A stretch of 64,000 bases of DNA from Hippasteria phrygiana (lineage: Eukaryota > Echinodermata > Asteroidea > Valvatida > Goniasteridae). Location of the stretch: assembly GCA_037893225.1 (NCBI GenBank), contig JAZGUH010000375.1:806001-870000 (forward strand), written 5' to 3'. The translations under genes and the position numbers were made by a program. The notes below the pieces were generated by a model, which did no database searches, was not told the origin of the DNA, and was given only the letters and a program-made list of their open reading frames with translations. Shown one piece after another: positions 55,816 to 64,000 of this stretch (the first letter of the stretch is position 1; each line of letters opens with the position of its first letter).

Positions 55816-56734
55816 GTTTGCTCAAAAATTCAAATTCATTTTCTAAATAGAAAATAGCTATAGCTTCTTGGTTAGCAATGGGTTCATATTTGAAAAGGAG
55901 ATGTCAATCTTTGGACAAGAACTCGAACTTAGCATGGATGGTACGCTATTTTTACAAACCCAGTCTAACTCTAAAAACTCAAGTTTGGCGTGGAATGCAA
56001 TTGTTATTTTCACGAGTCAAGATTTATTCAATGTGGTCACAGTAATGCATTTCTACGATTGCTTTGTACAATCTTGCATCTGTCGTAACCTGAAGGGATA
56101 TTTCCTCATTGTAAAATAATCAACCAAAAAGAACAGACAAAAAAAAAGAGAATTTTTTTATTATTAGGGAAATTGTTACAAAAAACTTGAAGCCTTGTTA
56201 TTTTTTCACAGGGCCAATAATGTAAAGGAAAAAAAAATGAATACGAAAAGTGAGTTATATGGAATCGTAGATAGCTAAAAACCTGTATGTATGTATCTTT
56301 TATATTAATACTTGTGTATTATTTTGTCTCATCTTTTAACTTATTGCCGTGGTAAATACCAAATGATATTATGGGATATCTGAAATATCCCGTCCTATCT
56401 TTTCCTGTACATTTCTGTAAATATTGTACCATATCTTTTTTTTTTTCCTTTGAGATACAATCTTTCAAAACAAATGGTGTCTGCGAGCGTTTTAGTTTTA
56501 CACGTTTTTTTTAGTGGTTGTTACATTTTTAGCACAGGTTTCTAATGAAATTACACATCAACATGTCCTCATCATAGATGAAGCAAACCATTTTCCCTCA
56601 CATCAGTATTTTTTTTAAGAAATGCACGACTTATTTATACATTTCTTTCAGTTGAATCATTGGCCCATTCACAAGGACACTGATTTTTTTTTATTAAAAA
56701 GCAAAATAAATGTGTATTCATCAGTTTAAAGGCA
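55816..56734. other. A/T-rich intergenic stretch
   Basis: I recognise no gene. ORFs up to about 80 codons show no recognisable domain. Confidence 0.45.
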
Positions 56735-57305
56735 AGGTACACGATTGGTAATCCATTTTTTTTTTTTGCAGAATTATTACGAAATACCTGACTTAGACTG
56801 TAAGTTAATAGCAGTCTTAATCATCCTGTGAAATTATGGCACCTGGTGTGCTGTCATTTTCAAGAAGTTGAAATTTATATCGTTTTCCAACGATTGTTCC
56901 GCTTAACAATCGTTGGAAAACTGCCCTCTATTGACCGAATGTAGTTAATCCGTGTTGTGTCTAAAAATGGGTTAACAATCCGAAAACGGGTGCACGCGTA
57001 GTGTACCGAAGCAACGCGTTGTAACCAGTGGATCTAGGACGTTCCGCTCGGCCCTCGGCCTCTGTACATGTTATGTGACCAATTGGAAAAAATGCCATTT
57101 ACAAAACTTGGGCTTATTTTACAAGAGGGTGCAATAACAAATGCCGCCCGACGGTTGAAAGCAAACGCTGTTTTTCTCTTGTTTTTTTTTCGCCATCCAA
57201 GAACGCAAAACTTTGAACAGGTCAGTGGAACGATATTTCCTGTAAAACACTAACCCCCAAATCCGCCCATTTCTGAAAATTGCAACAATGACCAATCATG
57301 TACAC
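56735..57305. mobile_element. MITE, GGTACACGATTGG...CCAATCATGTACACTACC family
   Basis: The left end AAGGCAAGGTACACGATTGG is the inverted match of CCAATCATGTACACTACCTT at the right. It is the same family as 37738-38510. Confidence 0.75.
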
Positions 57306-57537
57306 TACCTTTTAACAATACATGTACTTGATGGGAATTTCGATTGGCATCCAAGCAGTAAATGAATCTGTAGCTGTGAAACCATGCAGTGTAAATTGAA
57401 AAACTGGAAAACCTTTTCCAGCGGGAAGACGAGCCCTTCGCTCAAGCTTACCAACCACGGTAGATTATTTACTGCAGTTCAACCCACCGACAAGTTAAAC
57501 AACAGAAAAGTTGTCGAGTAAGATTTGAGAGTGAATA

Positions 57538-57936
57538 AAGGTAGTATACACCATTTGCTTTTGCGGTAATTATCAGAAATAAATGGATTTGGAGGTTAGT
57601 ATTTTATAGTGTGTTGGCAAATACTGTAACATTGACCTGCTTAAAGTTTTGTGTGCATAGTAGCTGGGAAAACAGTAGTCTGGTTTCCTGACACCACTTT
57701 AGACAAATCGGAGCAGTTTATAGAGTCGGGGAATTATCAGGTGGGGGAACTAGACTATTTCCAACGATTGTCGGCCGACATAAATTTCCACTCTTCTTGA
57801 AAACGACAGCACACCAGGTGCCATGATTTCACAGGATGATTGAGACTGCTATTTACTTTCAGTCTAGTACTGTATTTCGTAATAATTCAGTAGTTTTGTT
57901 TTTTGATGTTTGCAAATGTTGTATACTACCTTTAAT
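57538..57936. mobile_element. MITE, AAAGGTAGTATAC family, inverted copy
   Basis: It starts AAAGGTAGTATACACCATTTG and ends CAAATGTTGTATACTACCTTT. The interior GACAGCACACCAGGTGCC is the complement of other copies. Confidence 0.78.
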
Positions 57937-58159
57937 CCTCAAAGAAAGTGACACAAATATCAAAATCGTCCCTTTTTTTCTGGAAAATGGCCCCCAGTTT
58001 TGGTGCATCTTTTATTACATCATGTGAAGAGAAACTGACACGGTACCCCAGGTTTAAAATTATTTAATAATTATCACCAATAACTTTCTTCTTTTTTCAT
58101 ACGGTCGAAAAAGGTGGTAAGAGTCCATTTTTGTCTGGACCCACAGCCAAGATCAAATT

Positions 58160-58320
58160 GCAGAGTTGTACTCGAGTCCCTACAAGTCCTTTCACAAGTC
58201 CTTTCGCAAGTCTAGTCAGAAATCCATCATAAAGCCGGTCACAAGCTCCTTTGAATAACTTGTGATTGGGATTAGGACTGGAGGGCTTGTGATGGACTTG
58301 CAGGGACTTGTGATGTCAAA
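58160..58320. mobile_element. GTCGAGTCC-type fold-back MITE, truncated
   Basis: AGAGTTGTACTCGAGTCCCT and AAGTCCTTTCGCAAGTC are followed by a shortened right arm ending GGGACTTGTGATG. Confidence 0.6.
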
Positions 58321-58849
58321 TTCGACCAAGGTTAACCAGCGGTTGATTCATGATGAACCTTGATCCTGTGTGAATGATAGCTAGGTAGTCGAACTTAATG
58401 TGTCACCATTCCATATTCACTCGTCACAGTTTTGTACGACAAATGTTGCTGTTGAACTTTGTAACCGGCATGACCAGGCCCTGTAATTTGGCCCCATCCA
58501 GTTGGACAGCCTGCGTTCTGGCAGTGCAAGGCCGTGTCAATCACTTGACTACGGCTGGATGTTCATGTCTACAGTAGCGGCTGCAGCCACTTCCCATAGA
58601 CTCGTGTGTTATTTCAAGCCGTAGCCAAGTAATTCGGACACGGCCTAAGTCCAACAATAAGACAGAAAGGTATCTCGATGAAGTCATCCAGGTCAAAGGT
58701 TATTCGGGATAAAATTGCCGAAGTAATGTCATGCGATGTTGGGCGAATGTCCATTCTGATTGAATTTAACACATGTGCGTTGTGTGTCCACCTTGCGCGT
58801 AGTTGAAATACCGAACTGGCTTATTATTGTCAACTATAGTCATTTCTCA

Positions 58850-59046
58850 AATTATGGCTTTGGCTTCGCATAATTTTAGGTTCCCAGATTTGGCAAGATC
58901 TGGGGCACTGTTTTTGCTACAAGTACATCAGAGTCTTATATTTTAATCCAGAGCCTGAGCTTGTTCATTTTATTTACTAATTCGAGGCTCCAGATTGGCA
59001 ATGGGGCTGGGGAATAGATGTAGCCGAAGCCAGTTTTGAGAAATGG
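58850..59046. mobile_element. Fold-back MITE with ATTTCTCAAA..TGGCTT..GGCTTCG ends
   Basis: CATTTCTCAAATTATGGCTT at the left pairs with GAAGCC...TTTTGAGAAATGG at the right. It sits inside a repeat related to 34655-34870 and the AGCAAGTTCGATC element. Confidence 0.6.
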
Positions 59047-59212
59047 CCTCTAGTTAACCATAATCGTTGATCGAACTTGCTCCAAGACGTCCTATTTGGA
59101 CCATGCAACAGTAGTCTGACCTGAAACATGTAGGACAGGGCATTTTAAATGTTACTATCAATTTCAAGGACCTCTATAGTAATTTTAGCGAGTACATGTA
59201 TAATTGGGTCAT

Positions 59213-59469
59213 TCTATTAATTTGGGGTCCAATTTTGGTGTCCCTGTTAAATCTGACATGCATAAGATTTTGCAATTCAGGACACATTCTTTAATGCCTT
59301 CTATCTCCAAGAGTGATTGTGTAAAGCAAAGTACCTGCCAAAAAAGTATTTAAAAATAGTGTGAATTCAATGTTAATGATATTTGATAGGAAATTACACA
59401 GGTCAGGTGTAACAGGGACACCAAAAAAAGTCACACTTTGTTTACCAAAAAATTATAGAATGACCCAAT
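59213..59469. mobile_element. MITE with TTGGGTCATTCTAT ends
   Basis: TTGGGTCATTCTATTAATTT is the inverted match of TTATAGAATGACCCAA. It is an intact relative of the interrupted copy in MAU2 intron 2 and has only one AAAGTACCTGCC unit where that copy has about four. Confidence 0.75.
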
Positions 59470-60305
59470 TGCAAGATAGTCTTTTGTGTGTTCAGGCAAA
59501 TTATTATATTCATGAGTCAATGCATGATGTCATCCGAAGCACAGCAATCATGTTTCCATAGAATTTTGTACCAGAAAATCTGGCATTTCTTGACTTTTTA
59601 GTTGATTTCAATAATACATTGAAATGGATTCTATATGAGCTACATTTATAATCCATTTCTAACCAACATTTCTTCAAAACATTGTTGATGTGGTATTTTG
59701 GAGGGTTGAGTTTTCGGCGATTGTAGAGTTTGGGGCACCGTTTACGAAAATCCACTTTTAACTTTTTTGGACTCGAGTCGGTAGATGGTGATGACACCAA
59801 GTTGAATTATGCAGGATTAATTTTGTGGAAAGAGGGCAGGGTTTTGATTTTTGAGGGAAATTATTGGGTAAAACGATGACAGTGACAAACACACACAAAC
59901 TGGCAACCGTGCCCGAGCTGGTTTGGTAGACCGTCGCTGATTGGTTGATGACAATTTTATTTAGAAGCCACTGTCTGATTGGTCAAGAATTATGGCGGGA
60001 AGCATATTTTGCGGAAGTGTCCATTCGCATGTTTGCCAGCACTGGAAAACCAGATAAGAAAGTCGTGTTTTCTCCCAAAATATTGTTCAAAATTTTGGGG
60101 AAAAATAGGGTCAGTATATTTATAAGAATGTTGTCTGAGATTCCAAACTTTGGACGAGCCACAAAACTTTCAGAATAAAAAACAAACTGGGTGTCCTAAA
60201 CTCCACAATCGGCGAGTTTTGTACTTTTATGATGCCCTTTGGTTGGGCGAGGAGCGTTCCAAAACAAATAGATTTTAAAAGATTTTACAAGAATTGAAAA
60301 GTACC
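59470..60305. other. Unassigned intergenic stretch
   Basis: No gene is recognised. Short ORFs (77-96 codons) carry no motif I can name. Confidence 0.45.
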
Positions 60306-60728
60306 ACCTTCACTTCACTATAAAAAGAAAGTATACAACATTTGCTTTTGTTGTATAATTTTCAGAAATGAATGGATTTGGGGGTTAGTATTTTATATCC
60401 AATACTGTAACGCTGACCTGTTTAAAGTTTTATGTGCACAGATGCTGGGAAAACGGGGGGGGGGGGGTGCTGTTCTTGTAGCCTGGCTCCCTGACCCTAC
60501 TTCGGACAAAATAGAGCAATTTATGGACGTCGGGGAACTGGACTATTTCGAACGATTGTCGGCCGAATTGATACAAAAAATCCACTTTTCTTGAAAATGA
60601 TAGCACACCAGGTGCCATGATTTCACAGGATGCCGCACTGTTATTTACTTGCAGTCAATTAAGGTATTTCATAAAAATTCGGTAGTTTGGTTTTTGGATG
60701 TTTGCAAATGTTTTACATTACCTTTAAA
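60306..60728. mobile_element. MITE, AAAGGTAGTATAC family, inverted copy
   Basis: It starts AAAGAAAGTATACAACATTTG and ends TTTGCAAATGTTTTACATTACC. It contains GATAGCACACCAGGTGCC and a G-tract near 60456. Confidence 0.7.
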
Positions 60729-61558
60729 TAGAAGCAGGCATATATGTCATGTTCGTATTATTTGTAAGCCATTGTTTTTAATTGTAAAAACTACATCTAG
60801 TCGAACTGGGTATTTATTGCTTTGGTCCTCTAAGCCGCCTTGGTCACATCAATGACAATTTCCCGCCTTGGGGGGGAAAAAGTGACGGAAAAAAAACGCT
60901 TTCTAACCTTTCCCATCCTGACATGTTTCAAACGAGCGTTCTCGTGCGTTTAAAACGAGCGTTAAACCCTCCACGTGGTCATATTTGAACAATCGGAATA
61001 GCTCAACTGGCAAATACGAGTGGATTATTCCAGCCTTTGGCCAAAGCAGATAATTGCTGGTGTATCCAAGAGATAAATGAAGCAAACTTACGTAGGATAG
61101 GGGGCCTATGCCATTTAAAATTACATCTGATCGTCTTTTTCCCCCTGGTGTTTAGAAAATTAAAACGTCGTTTTGTTTTTTGTATTTATCAGTTTTTGTA
61201 AATAAATAAATCGGATACTTTTTAATTTAACTGTTGAGGATTTGTACTAAAATCAGAATGAAAAGGGAGGAATCTCGCACGATTGCCGCTTAACTAGGGA
61301 CAAGCCTGTATAGTTGTACATGTATATTGGGAGGTTTTTAACGAGCCTGAATATTCGAATAAAACTCGAACCTAAACATCAAAAGCAATTCAAACTATTT
61401 TTGTGTGACTGAGAGTGATGTGTAATAGTTTATATGCAGTTTTTTTAAGTTTAAGAAAAAAGGTTTATTCCAGGAAAAATATTATCTCCCTCCTACCCCT
61501 TCCTACAGCAAAAAGAAAGAGAAAAAAATACATGCTCGTCTTATTCAGACGAATCTGA
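60729..61558. other. Unassigned intergenic stretch
   Basis: No gene or clear repeat is recognised. Confidence 0.45.
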
Positions 61559-61933
61559 TTTTTTTCCGTAGGCGGGTGAAGCAATAATCATGAATAATTC
61601 AGTGTTTTTGATGAGAAAGTTATGTTTATTCATTATAATAGAACAGAACGTCACAGGATTTAGTCAACTAGTTACGTTCAATCATTTTAAATAACGGCTG
61701 TTGTCGAGCTGCTGCAGACTAGTCTAGTGGACAGTGTGTGGGCTATGGATACAAAGGTCCCCAGTTCGAATCCACCTGTACCAATTGTTCTTTACTGTGA
61801 TAGGCCCTATCTTTAGGATATTTTTTTATTTGAGGGGGAAAAGAGACCGAGAATCTAAGCGCCAGCTGTGCAGTGATCAATGCAACCACAGAGTTATTCA
61901 TAAAAAATGCTTCACCCGCCTACGGAAATTTTT
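61559..61933. mobile_element. Inverted-repeat element carrying a tRNA-like core
   Basis: TTTTTCCGTAGGCGGGTGAAGCA at the left and TGCTTCACCCGCCTACGGAA at the right are inverted copies. Between them AGTCTAGTGG (A-box-like, 61721-61730) and AGTTCGAATCC (B box, 61763-61773) lie about tRNA distance apart. The acceptor stem does not pair, so it is tRNA-derived rather than a tRNA gene. Confidence 0.6.
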
Positions 61934-62459
61934 TTGGGCAGGCCACCACCGGCGAAATGGTGTTTGTTTTCGTTCAGTGGCAGACATGGCGTCACTTCCC
62001 TGGTACCCATCAATTTCTTTCAGTAATGGAAAGGCATACAGTCATGCGCGAAGCAGCGATGTGTTCACCTCGTGACTACTTTCTTCTCGCTATATATAAA
62101 GACGTGCAATGGGGAAAATATACGGAAGCTTAGAGCGGTCATAAAAATGTCCACGTTTCCGAGATAAATTATCATGGAATGACGGAAGACTCGCATATCT
62201 TTCTCACTGCCATGACTCAGAAGGATGTCCTTGACAACAACAGCAAGCCACTTCGATGGGTTGAAATTTTGTGGCGATGTTTTTCATGTACGTGGGCACA
62301 TGTGTGCAAACACCTTCAATCGGGAACCTCCTATTGTCCTTGGCCTATTGTTCATAGTTTAACTTTTTATTCAAGAACCCTCGTTGGTTTTGTACACGAT
62401 TTTCAACCGGGGACGTTTCTCAACCGGGGTCCCCATTGTCCTCTATTGTTAAAGGTCCT
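61934..62459. other. Unassigned intergenic stretch
   Basis: A CTATATATAAA at about 62089 is the only promoter-like motif. No supported gene. Confidence 0.4.
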
Positions 62460-62559
62460 TTATTGAATGCAAAAATAAACCCACCGCGGCGGCGATTGCT
62501 CGTCAAGGTTGGGGGCGGAGGGGAAAAAACCCAACAATCATTGTTAGGCGTTTTGTATG

Positions 62560-62791
62560 TACTCGGTGTCTCTCGTGTATCCTGTGATTTTTTTTTGAAA
62601 ATGTGTGCTGATTTTTGTGTATTCTGTGCATACTGGTGCATGTAAAATCCAATCACCCATAAAATGTATATGACAAGGGGGGGGGGGGGTTATAGGGGCC
62701 GGGGGAACACTGCCATAGCCGTCCACTCCCCCCCAAAAATATTGAGGGACGTGCTCCCCCCCCCCCCCCCCCCCCCGGATCGCCGCCCATG
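62560..62791. repeat. Poly-C/poly-G dispersed repeat ending GATCGCCGCCCATG
   Basis: It shares GTGTGCTGA, TGGTGCATGTAAAA, TGCCATAGCCGTCC and GATCGCCGCCCATG with 14940-15142. It contains a ~21-base C tract (62756-62776) and a G tract. Confidence 0.7.
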
Positions 62792-63114
62792 AAACACACA
62801 CACATCTACGTTTTCCTATACTTATGAGGACTCGTAATGTTCTCTTCCATTGTTCCCTTTGTACCTTTTCTCAACATTCCCCATAAGGTTTGTATACAGG
62901 AATTCTACCGAGGACTTCAATCATCAGTTGTATTGTTATCACTAATCCCTCATTGTCCCAAGTCCTCAGTTGTAATGGATAACCTGTACAGCCTCAGTTG
63001 TCATTGGATATGACAAACATTGTAGCTGCTGTGTTAATACAGCATGCACTCAACAGTTTTTGTAACATGATTGTCTTAGGCCTAGTAAAGAAATGATTAG
63101 GCATGAGCACTGAG

Positions 63115-63522
63115 CAGTGGCGTAAAAGCCCGGTTCATACTTCATGCGAATGCGAACGCGAAGCGAATTTGACGTCATGAAACATTCACAGCGAAGATTC
63201 GCACAAGTTGAAATGTGTGTTCAACTTTTGCGAATTCGCAGTGCGAATATTTGGCGTTGACGTCATAAATTCGCATTCGCATTCGCATTCGCATTCGCAT
63301 GAAGTATGAACCGGGCTTAAACTGGGGTGAAACTTTTGTCGGGGGGGCACCTGGGTGCAGACATTTTTGTTTTCAAGAGGGCACTGTAAGTAAATGAACT
63401 GCGGCCTGTATCATTTTTTGATCATTTCGAGATTTCAAATGGGGCTCGGGGGGCACGGACGTCAACTGGTGTGTGACCCCACTTCTCCCCCTCCCCCCAA
63501 ACCCCGTATAGATACGCCACTG
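63115..63522. mobile_element. hAT-like CAGTGGCGTA element with a nested MITE
   Basis: CAGTGGCGTA (63115) and TACGCCACTG (ends 63522) bound it. The interior after 63321 is the reverse complement of 16008-16232. It is interrupted near its left end by the element at 63127-63317. Confidence 0.78.
63127..63317. mobile_element. 191-bp MITE (AGCCCGGTTCATACTTCATG ends) with TAAA duplication
   Basis: The ends AAGCCCGGTTCATACTTCAT and ATGAAGTATGAACCGGGCT are inverted. TAAA flanks both sides (63123-63126 and 63318-63321). GCATTC is tandemly repeated near the right end. Confidence 0.8.
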
Positions 63523-64000
63523 GGTATGATAAATTTCTGTCGACATTTTCGCTAAAGCAACCGTCCGGAAAAGTCCCGTATCTTATTATATCCTCCAAGG
63601 TATGACATAGTTTAATCTTCTGGATGGAAATCGGCCGTAGTCCCGTTGCCTTCTAACCCAACCCCCCATCCAACATCTAGAATCCGCCCTTGTTTTAGGG
63701 CTGTGCATCCAAACCGGTTATACCGGAGTATACCCGACCGCTATTGTCAGGAACCGGTTCCAGGTTATGGAATTGAGTATCCGTAACCGAATTAACACAT
63801 GACTTAGTAATTTCTCAGACAATGAAAAAGAAAGTTTTGAATGTCATTTGTGGGAAAATTTCAAAATGAAAACCAGGGTACATGGAAAAACAAAACAGTT
63901 TAACGTTTGTGACGCTTGCGAAAATGCGATGTATACCGTAAAGCAATACACTGTACACACTTGCATCTTGCTGCATTGTTAACGTGAGGCCCTTTACGAA
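63523..64000. other. Unassigned end of window
   Basis: An AACCGGTT-rich patch (63715-63780) beginning TAGGGCTGTGCATCC may be the start of another hAT-like element cut by the window edge. Confidence 0.35.

Overview
This window is animal nuclear DNA. It has spliced genes with GT-AG introns, Pol III tRNA genes, a Penelope-like retroelement and very dense non-autonomous DNA transposons. Codon-level similarity of the one large gene to vertebrate MAU2, together with the style of the repeats, suggests a marine invertebrate deuterostome (echinoderm- or hemichordate-like). The exact organism cannot be fixed from sequence alone. Nothing here is prokaryotic.

Region 1 (1 to about 13,255) is a tandem array of a ~1.17 kb unit. 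The array starts before the window, so its true copy number is unknown. Eight units each carry an intron-containing tRNA-Tyr(GTA) on the + strand and a tRNA-Lys(TTT) on the - strand, pointing toward each other about 205 bp apart. A ninth unit is a relic without tRNAs. Unit 2 is split by a 3.4 kb Penelope-like element (1356-4779). This element has identical 138-bp direct terminal repeats, an intact ~890-residue reverse transcriptase/GIY-YIG endonuclease ORF, and a hammerhead-ribozyme-like fold in each terminal repeat.

Region 2 (about 13.3-21.2 kb) is intergenic. It holds poly-C/poly-G rich repeats, hAT-like MITEs (one with a perfect 8-bp target duplication) and a promoter-like cluster near 18.1 kb (CCAAT, CRE and TATA-like motifs). 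No protein-coding gene is recognised.

Region 3 (21,219-52,566, + strand) is one complete gene, MAU2 (SCC4), the TPR partner of NIPBL in the cohesin loader. I assembled 15 coding exons by hand with consistent phases, giving about 602 residues from Met to stop, close to the roughly 613 residues of human MAU2. An AATAAA lies 131 bp after the stop. The 14 introns (0.87-4.3 kb) are packed with MITEs, often nested two or three deep, plus a 40-copy 16-bp minisatellite, SINE-like tRNA derivatives and a Crypton-like pseudogene fragment. Intron 4 also holds a CpG-rich stretch followed by two small splice-compatible ORF exons. These may be a nested gene or an alternative MAU2 start.

Region 4 (52.7-64 kb) is intergenic. 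It contains an 18-copy E-box minisatellite, several large fold-back elements and MITEs. I see no convincing gene there.
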